From positions 1,670,260 to 1,734,259 of the forward strand of contig NZ_QXDC01000002.1 in assembly GCF_003550065.1 (NCBI RefSeq): 64,000 nt of DNA, read 5' to 3'. The stretch is from Hephaestia caeni (GTDB taxonomy: Bacteria > Pseudomonadota > Alphaproteobacteria > Sphingomonadales > Sphingomonadaceae). The translations under genes and the position numbers were made by a program. Below, one piece after another: positions 17,600 to 25,312 of the stretch (positions within the stretch are counted from its first letter, which is position 1; every line of letters begins with the position of its first letter). The notes below the pieces were generated by a model. The model worked only from the letters and a program-made list of their open reading frames with translations. It had not been told where the DNA came from and did not search any database.

Positions 17600-18388
17600 A
17601 TGCCAAGTCTTCTCGATCCTGGCGCGCGTGGGCGCGTCATTCTTGTCGGTGCCGGTCCGGGCGATCCCGGCCTGCTCACCGTGCGTGCCGTCGAGGCGCT
17701 GCGGTCGGCCGATGTCGTCGTTCATGATGGGTTGATCGATCCGCGCGTGCTCGATCTCGCGCCGGTCTCCGCGCAACGCATCTCGGTCGCGAAGCAGCGT
17801 GCGCGCCACACCGTGCCGCAGGACGCAATCAACGCGCTGATCGTCGCGCACGTCAAGGTCGGCTCGATCGTGGTGCGATTGAAGGGCGGCGATCCCTTCA
17901 TCTTCGGTCGCGGTGGCGAGGAAGTCGAGGCGGTTCGCGCCGCCGGCCTGCCCGTCGAAGTCATCCCCGGCGTGTCGGCGGCGCTCGGCTGCGCGGCGGA
18001 GGCGATGCTGCCGCTCACGCATCGCGATTACAGCTCGGCGGTCAGCTTCGTCGCGGGGCAGTGCAAGGGGCTCACCGATCAGGATTGGTCGGGGCTCGCC
18101 GGGCGGGGCCGCACCCTCGTCATCTACATGGGCGTCGCCACCGCGAGCGACATCGCCGACAAATTGATGGCCGACGGCGTCGCCCCCGACATGCCCGTCG
18201 CGGTGCTCGAAAAGGGCACGCTCGACGGCGCGCGCGCGCTCAGGACATTGCTCGCCGATCTCGGCGCGATGGTGACGCGCGAGGCCGTCCAGAGCCCGGC
18301 GATCATCATCGTCGGCGAGGTCGTCGACCTGTCCGACGCCGAGGACAAGCTCGCCCGCTGGGCGCGAATCGCGGAGACCGTGGCGTGA
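17600..18388 (+). CDS. cobA: Uroporphyrinogen-III C-methyltransferase
   Basis: SAM-dependent methyltransferase of 262 residues making precorrin-2 from uroporphyrinogen III, the first step to siroheme. The P1 loop VILVGAGPGDPGLLT is at 12-26, LKGGDPFIFGRGGEE at about 96-110, and the C-terminal VLEKGTLDGAR segment is typical. It is the methyltransferase domain only: the CysG-type dehydrogenase/ferrochelatase N-terminus is absent. The ATG at 17600 puts the first motif at the usual distance; an in-frame ATG at 17564 is also possible, and neither has a strong ribosome site. It opens the sulfate-assimilation operon, where siroheme is needed by the sulfite reductase encoded two genes on. The stop overlaps the next start (GTGA). 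Confidence 0.88.
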   Translation: MPSLLDPGARGRVILVGAGPGDPGLLTVRAVEALRSADVVVHDGLIDPRVLDLAPVSAQRISVAKQRARHTVPQDAINALIVAHVKVGSIVVRLKGGDPFIFGRGGEEVEAVRAAGLPVEVIPGVSAALGCAAEAMLPLTHRDYSSAVSFVAGQCKGLTDQDWSGLAGRGRTLVIYMGVATASDIADKLMADGVAPDMPVAVLEKGTLDGARALRTLLADLGAMVTREAVQSPAIIIVGEVVDLSDAEDKLARWARIAETVA

Positions 18389-18681
18389 AGCTCCTCACCG
18401 GCAACGATCTCAAGACCGGCGCGGTGACGTGGTGGACCGGCCGCGACTGGTCGATCCACATCGAGGACGCCGTCGATGTCGGCGAGGAAGGCGATGCGAT
18501 CGGATCGGCCGAGGAAGGCGCGCGCCGCGTCAACGGCCCCGTCGTCATCGACGCCGAGGCGACCGCCGACGGGCCGCGCCCCGCGCATATCAAGCACCGC
18601 ATCCGCGCATTGGGGCCGACCGTGCGCCCCGATCTCACGCTCAAGCCCGCCGACCCGCAGGCCGGCAACTGGGTGATCTGA
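18385..18681 (+). CDS. DUF2849 family protein
   Basis: Small protein of 98 residues starting at a GTG that overlaps the cobA stop (GTGA); the frame also extends upstream within cobA but that part has no meaning. The opening KLLTGNDLKTGAVTWWTG matches the DUF2849 family found in alphaproteobacteria almost always between cobA/cysG and the sulfite reductase gene. No signal peptide, membrane segment or catalytic motif is visible. A role in supporting sulfite or nitrite reductase is suggested by the fixed context but has not been read from the sequence. The next gene begins one base after the stop. Confidence 0.8.
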   Translation: MKLLTGNDLKTGAVTWWTGRDWSIHIEDAVDVGEEGDAIGSAEEGARRVNGPVVIDAEATADGPRPAHIKHRIRALGPTVRPDLTLKPADPQAGNWVI

Positions 18682-18682
18682 C

Positions 18683-20317
18683 ATGTACCGCTACGACCAA
18701 TACGACCAGCAGATCGTCGACGCGCGCGTCGAGGAATTCCGCGATCAGGTGAAGCGCCGCATCGCCGGCCATATGACCGAAGACCAGTTCAAGCCGCTGC
18801 GGCTGAAGAACGGGCTCTATCTCCAGCTTCACGCCTATATGCTGCGGATCGCGATTCCGTATGGCACGCTAAACCCCGCACAGGTGCGGATGCTGGCGCA
18901 TGTCGCGCGCACCTATGATCGCGGCTATGCGCATTTCACCACGCGCCAGAACATGCAGTTCCACTGGATCAAGCTCGAGCAGGTGCCCGACATCCTTGCC
19001 GATTTCGCCAAGGTCCAGCTTCACGCGATCCAGACCTCGGGTGAGAGCATCCGCAACATCTCGGCGGATCAATATGCGGGCGCGGCCGCCGACGAGATCG
19101 CCGATCCGCGCCCCTGGGCCGAACTGCTCCGCCAGGTGACGACCTTCCACCCCGAATTCAGCTATCTGCCGCGCAAGTTCAAATTCGCTTTCACTGCCGC
19201 GCCGGGCGACCGCGCGGCGATCCGCTGGCACGACGTGGGGCTTCGCCTCGTACGCAACGACGCGGGCGAGGATGGGTTCGAAGTGTATGCCGGCGGCGGG
19301 ATGGGGCGCACCCCCTTCATCGCCGAGCTGATCCGCGCGTTCTGCCCGGCGGACAGGTTGTTCAGCTATTGCCAGGCGATCCTGCGCGTGTGGAACCGGC
19401 ACGCGCGGCGCGACAACATCCACAAGCAGCGGATGAAGATCCTCGTCCACGATCTCGGCGTCGAGGAATTCACGCGGCAGGTGGAAGAGGAATTCGCGCA
19501 TATCGCGACGCTCGGCAACGATCCCCCGCGCGCCGAATTCGATCGCATCGCCGCGTATTTTGCGCCGCCGCCGTTCGAGACCGGGCTCTCCGACGAGATC
19601 GATCGATCGGACCCCGATTTCGCGCTCTGGGTCGATCGCCAGACCGCCGCGCACAAGGCGCCCGGCTATGCGATCGCCAACATCAGCCTCAAGGCGATCG
19701 GCGGCATCGGCGGCGACATCACCGCCGATCAGATGGACGTGGTCGCCGACTTGGCCGAACGCTACAGCTTCGGCGAAACCCGCGTCACCCACGCGCAGAA
19801 TGTGGTGCTGCCCCACGTCCGCAAGGCCGATCTCTACGCGGTATGGCAGGCGCTCGTCGCGGCGGGACTGGCGGACGTCAATCTCGATCTCGTCACCGAT
19901 ATCATCGCCTGCCCCGGCCTCGATTATTGCAGCCTCGCCAATGCGCGCTCGATTCCGGTCGCGCAGAAGATCGCCCGGCGCTTCGCCGATCTCGAGCGGC
20001 AGCAGGATCTGGGTGAGCTGAAGATCAAGATCTCGGGCTGCATCAACGCCTGCGGGCATCACCATGCCGGGCATATCGGCATCCTCGGCGTCGATCGGAA
20101 AGGCACCGAAAACTACCAGCTCCTGCTCGGCGGATCGGGCGCGGAGGATACCACGCTCGCCAAGATCACCGGCCCCGGTTTCGACGAGGACGGCGTAGTC
20201 GACGCGGTCGAGAAGGCGATCGAGACCTATCGCGGCCTGCGCACCGACGGCGAGCGCTTCCTCGACACCTACCGCCGCGTCGGCATGGAGCCGTTCAAGG
20301 AGGCGATTTATGGGTAA
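18683..20317 (+). CDS. Ferredoxin-type nitrite/sulfite reductase hemoprotein
   Basis: Siroheme and [4Fe-4S] enzyme of 544 residues that reduces sulfite to sulfide with six electrons, in the cytoplasm. The two duplicated ferredoxin-like halves are visible; the first contains FTTRQNMQFHWI (about 88-99). Cluster ligands are Cys410 and Cys416 (ACPGLDYCSLAN), then Cys453 and Cys457 (GCINACGHHHAGH), the standard C-x5-C...C-x3-C pattern. In sequence alone nitrite and sulfite reductases look alike; the neighbours cobA and cysH point to sulfite. A 100-bp palindromic repeat separates it from the next operon gene. Confidence 0.9.
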   Translation: MYRYDQYDQQIVDARVEEFRDQVKRRIAGHMTEDQFKPLRLKNGLYLQLHAYMLRIAIPYGTLNPAQVRMLAHVARTYDRGYAHFTTRQNMQFHWIKLEQVPDILADFAKVQLHAIQTSGESIRNISADQYAGAAADEIADPRPWAELLRQVTTFHPEFSYLPRKFKFAFTAAPGDRAAIRWHDVGLRLVRNDAGEDGFEVYAGGGMGRTPFIAELIRAFCPADRLFSYCQAILRVWNRHARRDNIHKQRMKILVHDLGVEEFTRQVEEEFAHIATLGNDPPRAEFDRIAAYFAPPPFETGLSDEIDRSDPDFALWVDRQTAAHKAPGYAIANISLKAIGGIGGDITADQMDVVADLAERYSFGETRVTHAQNVVLPHVRKADLYAVWQALVAAGLADVNLDLVTDIIACPGLDYCSLANARSIPVAQKIARRFADLERQQDLGELKIKISGCINACGHHHAGHIGILGVDRKGTENYQLLLGGSGAEDTTLAKITGPGFDEDGVVDAVEKAIETYRGLRTDGERFLDTYRRVGMEPFKEAIYG

Positions 20318-20327
20318 GCCGTCCATC

Positions 20328-20427
20328 GTCACCCCAGCGAAGGCTGGAGCCCATCTCTATCGCGAGAGGGATCAACTGAATCGCCGATCGATACAGACAT
20401 GGATGCCAGCCTTCGCTGGCATGACGG
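20328..20427. repeat. Two-armed palindromic repeat, head type B (copy 3, inside an operon)
   Basis: The left arm is GTCACCCCAGCGAAGGCTGG and the right arm ATGCCAGCCTTCGCTGGCAT followed by GACGG. About 50 variable bases lie between. It is inserted between the sulfite reductase stop (20317) and the DUF934 start (20437). Its terminal GACGG runs into GAGG to form the only Shine-Dalgarno sequence for DUF934. Confidence 0.88.
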
Positions 20428-20436
20428 AGGTGTTGT

Positions 20437-20862
20437 ATGGCTGACGCCTTGCGTTTTCGCACCGACACCCCGGCCGACGAGCCCGCCGTGTCGCTCGATT
20501 CATTCCTCGATCAGGACGATTCCGCCTCGGTCCGCATCGAGGCGGGCGACGACGTGCGCCGCCTGCTCCCCGTCCTCGATCGCGTTCGGCTGGTCGAAGT
20601 GGATTTCCCGCGCTTCCGCGACGGGCGCGGCTATTCCTCGGCGCGGATCCTGCGCGAATCGGGCTATACCGGCGAGATCAAGGCGACCGGTGACGTGCTG
20701 GTCGACGAATTGCTGTTCATGCGCCGCTGCGGCTTCGACAGTTTCGCCCCCGATGCCCCGCTCGATCCCGACACCGTCGAACGGCTGCTGACGATCTACC
20801 CGCACGTCTATCAGCACGCCGCCGACGATGCGGTGCCGGTGTGGAAATTGCGGCATGGCTAG
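20437..20862 (+). CDS. DUF934 family protein of the sulfate-assimilation operon
   Basis: Protein of 141 residues in a family (DUF934) encoded between sulfite reductase and CysH in many proteobacteria and often called a putative oxidoreductase subunit. Visible conserved stretches are VDFPRFRDGRGYSSARILRE (about 55-74), then GDVLVDELLFMRRCGFDSF (about 87-105). There is no cofactor motif. GGAGG lies seven bases before the ATG and is formed at the edge of the preceding palindromic repeat. The last eight bases overlap the cysH start (ATGGCTAG), so the two are translationally coupled. It is likely an accessory factor in sulfite reduction. Confidence 0.85.
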   Translation: MADALRFRTDTPADEPAVSLDSFLDQDDSASVRIEAGDDVRRLLPVLDRVRLVEVDFPRFRDGRGYSSARILRESGYTGEIKATGDVLVDELLFMRRCGFDSFAPDAPLDPDTVERLLTIYPHVYQHAADDAVPVWKLRHG

Positions 20863-21616
20863 TCGCGCGCGCGACGTGATCGACACCGGCCCGCGTTTCA
20901 GCCAGGCCGATGCGATCCGGCTCAACAATCTGTTCCGCGGCAACGACGCGGGCGAGATGCTCGCGGCGGTGATCGCCGACGGCCTCGTCGGCAGCGCCGC
21001 GATCGTCTCGTCGTTCGGCGCCGAATCGGCCGTGCTGCTGCATCTGGTGACGCGGGCCGCGCCCGATTTGCCGGTGCTGTTCCTCGACACCGGCAAGCAT
21101 TTCGCGGAAACGCTCGCCTATCGCGACCTGCTCGCCGATCGGCTCGGCCTCAACCTTGTCAACCTCACGCCCGACCCGGCCGACCTTGGCGCGCGCGACG
21201 AAACCGGGCTGCGCTGGTCGTACGATCCCGACGGCTGCTGCGAGATCCGCAAGGTAAAGCCGCTCGCCCGCGCGCTCGCCGGGTTCGACGCGAGCTTCAC
21301 CGGCCGCAAGGGCTTCCAGTCGACGACGCGGGCCGGCCTGCCCCGCTTCGAGATCGACACCACCGACGATGTCGGGCGGCTCAAGATCAACCCGCTCGCG
21401 AGCTGGGCACGGCAAGACATCGCCGCCTATTTCGAGACGCACGCGCTACCTGCGCACCCGCTGGTGGCCGATGGCTATCCCTCGATCGGTTGCGCGCCGT
21501 GCACGAGCAAGGTCCAACCCGGCGAAGACCCGCGCGCGGGCCGCTGGCGCGGCTGGGACAAGGTCGAATGCGGCATCCACGTCCCCGACAAACCGGGCGA
21601 GGAACCGTTCCTCTAA
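20855..21616 (+). CDS. cysH: Adenylyl-sulfate (APS) reductase, CysH family
   Basis: Thioredoxin-dependent reductase of 253 residues converting activated sulfate to sulfite. The PP-loop is SSFGAESAV (about 50-58). The paired Cys128-Cys129 (DGCCEIRKV) and Cys213/Cys216 (GCAPCTSKV) are the four ligands of a [4Fe-4S] cluster. That cluster marks the bacterial APS-specific branch; PAPS-specific enzymes lack it. The catalytic Cys239 is in VECGIHV near the C-terminus. The start overlaps DUF934. Last gene of the operon; a palindromic repeat arm begins six bases after the stop. Confidence 0.92.
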   Translation: MASRARDVIDTGPRFSQADAIRLNNLFRGNDAGEMLAAVIADGLVGSAAIVSSFGAESAVLLHLVTRAAPDLPVLFLDTGKHFAETLAYRDLLADRLGLNLVNLTPDPADLGARDETGLRWSYDPDGCCEIRKVKPLARALAGFDASFTGRKGFQSTTRAGLPRFEIDTTDDVGRLKINPLASWARQDIAAYFETHALPAHPLVADGYPSIGCAPCTSKVQPGEDPRAGRWRGWDKVECGIHVPDKPGEEPFL

Positions 21617-21622
21617 TTCGCA

Positions 21623-22004
21623 GTCACCCCAGCGAAGGCTGGGGTCCATGTCTCTCTCAATCGAGGTGCAATGTCGGATACAAGTCCGACCAGTCCGGAT
21701 TGGATCGCCCAATCAGGTTGAGCTTCCAACTCCGCTTCCACGCCTTCAGCGCTCTCTCACGAGCGATCGCTTCCTCAATCGTGTCGTAAGGCTCAACCAA
21801 AACGAGCCGCGTCAGCCTATATTTCTTGCAAAAGTCAGATCCAGTGCCCGATCTATGCTGGTGGACGCGTGCTGCAATGTTGCTCGTCACGCCAATATAC
21901 AGCGTGCCACTTGGCTCGTTGGTCACGATGTAAACGTAGCCACGCCTCATAATTGGCAGCTTGAACCGCAACAGGCATGGATGCCAGCCTGCGCTGGCAT
22001 GACG
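21623..22004. mobile_element. Type B palindromic repeat carrying a GIY-YIG nuclease gene between its arms
   Basis: The left arm (GTCACCCCAGCGAAGGCTGG, 21623-21642, continuing GGTCC) and the right arm (ATGCCAGCCTGCGCTGGCAT, 21981-22000, then GACG) are the same two arms that lie only about 60 bases apart in the solo copies at 12401 and 20328. Here the interior is about 330 bases and is filled by one gene, a GIY-YIG nuclease on the minus strand whose stop codon lies just inside the left arm. The layout is what one would expect for a complete element from which short solo copies derive. It sits between cysH and dnaB. Confidence 0.6.
21657..21950 (-). CDS. Small GIY-YIG nuclease (UPF0213-like)
   Basis: Single-domain GIY-YIG endonuclease of 97 residues. 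The signature is Tyr5-Val6-Tyr7 in place of GIY, then Tyr18-Ile19-Gly20 (TLYIGVTS), the conserved Arg28 and the metal-binding Glu65 in IARERALKAWKR. All catalytic positions look intact. The ATG at 21950 gives the compact length normal for this group; the frame runs on upstream into the repeat arm. No ribosome site is obvious. The family is related to homing endonucleases and to UvrC and SLX1 nucleases. Its place between the arms of a palindromic repeat suggests that it moves or maintains the repeat; that is inference. Confidence 0.85.
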   Translation of the reverse strand: MRRGYVYIVTNEPSGTLYIGVTSNIAARVHQHRSGTGSDFCKKYRLTRLVLVEPYDTIEEAIARERALKAWKRSWKLNLIGRSNPDWSDLYPTLHLD

Positions 22005-22021
22005 AGTTGGCGTCGTCCCTC

Positions 22022-23539
22022 TCAATAGCTCGCCGAATTGCGGTAGTCGCTCACCGCGAGATCGCTGAACCGCGTCACTTCGGGCTCGAACTTGAGCGTC
22101 ACCTTGCCGGTTGCGCCGTGGCGCTGCTTGGCGACGATCAACTCGGCGAGGCCGAACACGCGTTCCATGTCGGTCGCCCAGCGCGCGTGATCCTCGAAAA
22201 TCTTGGCGTCGTCGCCTTCGGTCGGGCGCTTGGGCTCTTTCGAGCCGACATAATAATCCTCGCGGAACACGAACAGCACCATGTCCGCGTCCTGCTCGAT
22301 CGAGCCCGATTCGCGCAGGTCCGAAAGCTGCGGGCGCTTGTCTTCGCGCTGCTCGACCGCGCGGCTGAGCTGCGACAGCGCCAGCACCGGCACGTTGAGA
22401 TCCTTGGCCAGCGTCTTCAATCCGCGGCTGATCTCGGAGATTTCCTGCACGCGATTGTCGCTGCCGCCGCGCCCCGAGCCCGAGAGCAACTGGAGGTAAT
22501 CGACCACCACCAGCCCGATCTCATGGTTGTGCCGCCGCTGGAGCCGCCGCATCCGCGTGTGGAGCGCGCCGATCGAGATGCCGGCGGTATCGTCGATGAA
22601 CAGCGGCAGGCTTTCGAGCTGCGCCGCCGCCGCGGCGAGCTGGCCGAATTCGCTACGGCTGATCTTGCCCATGCGCAGCGCCTCGGAACTGATCCGCGAT
22701 TGCTCGGCCAGGATGCGCGTCGCGAGCTGATCGGCCGACATTTCGAGGCTGAAGAACGCGACCTTGGCGCCCACCGATTTCTCGGGCGCGATCCCGTCCT
22801 CCATGTCGCGCATCCAGCGGCGCGCGGCGTTGAAGGCGATGTTGGTGGCCAGCGACGTCTTGCCCATGCCGGGGCGGCCGGCGAGGATCAGCAGATCGGA
22901 ACGATGCAACCCGCCGATCTTGGCGTTGACCGAATCGAGCCCGGTGGTGATCCCCGAAACGTTGCCGCCCGAATCGAGCGCGCGTTCCGCCATCTTGACC
23001 GCCAGCGTCGTCGCCTGTGCGAAGGTCTTGACCGCGTTCGCCGCGCCGCCATCAGCCGCGACCTTGAACAATTCCTCCTCGGCGGCCTCGATCTGCGCGC
23101 GCGGATTGACCTCCTCGGAGGTATCGAGCGCGCGATCGACCAGCGTCCGCCCCACCGACACCAACGCGCGCAGCATCGCGAGATCGTAGATCTGCTGCGC
23201 GAACTGCTTGGCGCCGATCAGCCCTGCACCCGATCCGGTGAGCTGCGCGAGATACGCAGGGCCGCCCAGCTCCTTCATCCCCTCGTCGGCCTCGAACATC
23301 GGCCGGAGCGTCACCGGGGTCGCGAGCATGTCGCCGGCGCGCAGCGTGCGGATCGCACCGAAGATACGGCCGTGGACGGGCTCGTAGAAATGTTCTTCCT
23401 CGATGCGGTCGAGCACATCGTCGGCGACGCGGTTGTCGATCATCATCGCGCCGAGCAACGCAGCCTCCGCCTCGACATTCTGCGGCAGCGCGGGGCCGTC
23501 GGCGGCGGGCGCCGGATGAGCAAGAGCAATGGTGGCCAT
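22022..23539 (-). CDS. dnaB: Replicative DNA helicase
   Basis: Hexameric 5'-3' helicase at the replication fork, 505 residues, the usual length for alphaproteobacteria. The N-terminal DnaB domain begins after a short Ala/Pro lead (PQNVEAEAALLGAMMIDN, about 19-36). The RecA-like motor has Walker A GRPGMGKTSLA (about 218-228), the Walker B stretch LVVVDYLQLLSG (about 340) and LSQLSRAVEQREDKRPQLSDLRESG near 390-415 (key residues Ser, Gln, Arg and the arginine finger region). No intein or insertion interrupts it. It is transcribed alone; the GIY-YIG element lies immediately downstream. Confidence 0.95.
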   Translation of the reverse strand: MATIALAHPAPAADGPALPQNVEAEAALLGAMMIDNRVADDVLDRIEEEHFYEPVHGRIFGAIRTLRAGDMLATPVTLRPMFEADEGMKELGGPAYLAQLTGSGAGLIGAKQFAQQIYDLAMLRALVSVGRTLVDRALDTSEEVNPRAQIEAAEEELFKVAADGGAANAVKTFAQATTLAVKMAERALDSGGNVSGITTGLDSVNAKIGGLHRSDLLILAGRPGMGKTSLATNIAFNAARRWMRDMEDGIAPEKSVGAKVAFFSLEMSADQLATRILAEQSRISSEALRMGKISRSEFGQLAAAAAQLESLPLFIDDTAGISIGALHTRMRRLQRRHNHEIGLVVVDYLQLLSGSGRGGSDNRVQEISEISRGLKTLAKDLNVPVLALSQLSRAVEQREDKRPQLSDLRESGSIEQDADMVLFVFREDYYVGSKEPKRPTEGDDAKIFEDHARWATDMERVFGLAELIVAKQRHGATGKVTLKFEPEVTRFSDLAVSDYRNSASY

Positions 23540-23651
23540 GCCGTCCTTGTAGTCCGATTGGCTGGGCTCTCAAGGCCGAGATGACGGCGCCATGCTGTGG
23601 ATAATGTGGAACCGATTGATTCCCCTCGTCCGCTCGCCGATAGGCGACAGC

Positions 23652-24134
23652 ATGGCCGATCCCCGGATCATCGACGTGCAACTCGACGAGCGTACCATTC
23701 TGTGGCGCAGCGCGGATGTCGAACAGGAGCGCCGGATCGCGATCTACGATCTGCTCGAAGGCAATCATTTCGCGCCGCAGCGACCGCAGGTTGACGGCTA
23801 TGCCGGCCCCTATCGGCTCACGCTCGCGGTCGAGGAAGGGCGTCTTGCGCTCAAGATAGATCGCGAGGATCGCAGCCATCTCGAAACGCACGTCATCGCG
23901 CTTGGTCGCTTCAAGCGCCCAATCCGCGATTATTTCGCGATCTGCGACAGTTATTACCAGGCGATCCGTGCCGCGACCCCGCAGCAGATCGAGACGGTGG
24001 ACATGGCCCGCCGCGCGATCCACAACGAGGCCGCCGAACTGCTCCGGGAGCGGCTCGACGGCAAGATCGGGGTCGATTTCGATACCGCGCGGCGGCTGTT
24101 CACGTTGCTGTGCGTGCTGCACATCAGGGGGTGA
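23652..24134 (+). CDS. UPF0262 family protein
   Basis: Protein of 160 residues belonging to UPF0262, a family of unknown function confined largely to alphaproteobacteria. Recognised by VQLDERTILWRSADVEQER (about 9-27) followed by IYDLLEGN, and by the C-terminal block RRAIHNEAAELLRERL...DFDTARRLFTLLCVLHIRG (about 120-160, described in pieces). It is soluble, with no cofactor motif. The ATG at 23652 was chosen because conserved sequence starts there. Its stop overlaps the next gene by one base (TGATG), so it is the first gene of a three-gene operon with a GH25-like protein and cytidine deaminase. Confidence 0.85.
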   Translation: MADPRIIDVQLDERTILWRSADVEQERRIAIYDLLEGNHFAPQRPQVDGYAGPYRLTLAVEEGRLALKIDREDRSHLETHVIALGRFKRPIRDYFAICDSYYQAIRAATPQQIETVDMARRAIHNEAAELLRERLDGKIGVDFDTARRLFTLLCVLHIRG

Positions 24135-24817
24135 TGCGCGTGCTCAAAAGCCGAGTTGGGGTCATCGGCATGGTGGTGATCGTGCTGGCGATCGGCGCCG
24201 CCGCGCTGTGGACCAAGGCGATCCACTGGCGCCCCAACCCGGCGACCTACCCGATCCAGGGGCTCCACGTCTCGGCGGCACAAGGCGAGATCGCGTGGAA
24301 CACCGTCGCCGCGCGCGATGCCGATTTCGCCTATGTCCGCGCGACCGACGGCGCGGTGCGCGATCCGCGCTTCGCCGCCAACTGGCGCGGCGCCGCCGCG
24401 GCGGGGCTACGCCGCGGCGCGATCCATCGCTGGTCGTTCTGCACGCCCGCGCGCGCGCAGGCCAACGCCTTCGTCACCACCGTGCCGCGCAGCGCCGACG
24501 CGCTGCCGGCGGTGCTCGACATCGCCTTTACCGACGAATGCGCGACCCGCCCCGATCGCGCCACCGCGATCGCCGCGTTCGAAACCTTCCTTCGCATCGC
24601 CGAAACGCATACAGGCGAGCCGATGCTGCTCAAGATTTCCAAGGCGGTCGCCAAGGCCTATCAGCCCGCCCGCTCGTTCGCGCGCCCGATCTGGAGCGCG
24701 CGCAATTTCTTCGCTCCCGATTACGCCACCCGTCCTTGGCGCGTCTGGCAGGCATCCGACATCCGCCGGGTCGAAGGCGTGGAAGGGCCGGTCGCCTGGG
24801 ACGTGGTGGCGCCATGA
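24134..24817 (+). CDS. GH25-like (lysozyme-fold) protein, catalytic acids replaced
   Basis: Membrane-anchored protein of 227 residues: a transmembrane segment at about 8-26, then a glycoside hydrolase 25 fold. The family pattern is recognisable (GLHVSAAQGEIAW at 43-55, FAYVRATDG at 65-73, the GLRRGAIHRWSF strand and VLDIAFTDECA). The residues that make GH25 muramidases work are changed: the first-strand Asp is His45, the Glu after Asp129 (normally D-x-E) is Ala131, and the TEG motif is TDG. It is therefore probably not a muramidase and may only bind glycan. It overlaps UPF0262 at its start and cdd at its stop (ATGA). Confidence 0.7.
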   Translation: MRVLKSRVGVIGMVVIVLAIGAAALWTKAIHWRPNPATYPIQGLHVSAAQGEIAWNTVAARDADFAYVRATDGAVRDPRFAANWRGAAAAGLRRGAIHRWSFCTPARAQANAFVTTVPRSADALPAVLDIAFTDECATRPDRATAIAAFETFLRIAETHTGEPMLLKISKAVAKAYQPARSFARPIWSARNFFAPDYATRPWRVWQASDIRRVEGVEGPVAWDVVAP

Positions 24818-25269
24818 GCGACATCGACATGCTGATCGCCGCAGCGCGCGCCGCCGCGGGCCACGCCCACGCGCCCTATTCGCGCTTCGCGGTCGGCGCG
24901 GCGCTGCGCCTCACCGACGGCAGCATCATCACCGGCGCCAATTTCGAGAATGCGAGCTACGGCCTGTCGCTGTGCGCCGAGACGGTCGCGCTGGCGAGCG
25001 CCAACGCCCAAGGGCGGCTCGCCGACGTGGTCGAAATCGGCGTGGTCGGCGGCGTCATCGGCGAAGGCGGCGCGACCGGCGAGGCACCGATCCGTCCGTG
25101 CGGCCGCTGCCGCCAGATCCTCAACGAAGCCGCGCAGATGGGCGGCCGCGACGTGCTCGTCCATTGCGCCGGCATGACCGGCGACGTGATCGAGACGCAC
25201 AAATTGTCGGATCTGCTTCCTCACGCCTTCGGCCCTGCCGACCTCGGGATCGGTCGCGCACCGCGCTAA
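24814..25269 (+). CDS. cdd: Cytidine deaminase
   Basis: Zinc enzyme of 151 residues deaminating cytidine and deoxycytidine to uridine forms for pyrimidine salvage. The zinc site is Cys54-Ala-Glu56 (LCAETVALA) and Cys96-Gly-Arg-Cys99 (RPCGRCRQIL); Glu56 is the proton shuttle. The substrate loop has GANFENASYG (41-50). Length corresponds to the small tetrameric form. The start overlaps the preceding stop (ATGA), and the gene ends an operon that is followed by a type A palindromic repeat. Confidence 0.92.
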   Translation: MSDIDMLIAAARAAAGHAHAPYSRFAVGAALRLTDGSIITGANFENASYGLSLCAETVALASANAQGRLADVVEIGVVGGVIGEGGATGEAPIRPCGRCRQILNEAAQMGGRDVLVHCAGMTGDVIETHKLSDLLPHAFGPADLGIGRAPR

Positions 25270-25312
25270 CGCCGAGCCGCGCGTCCGTTACACCGCGCTC
25301 GAAACCTGCGTT

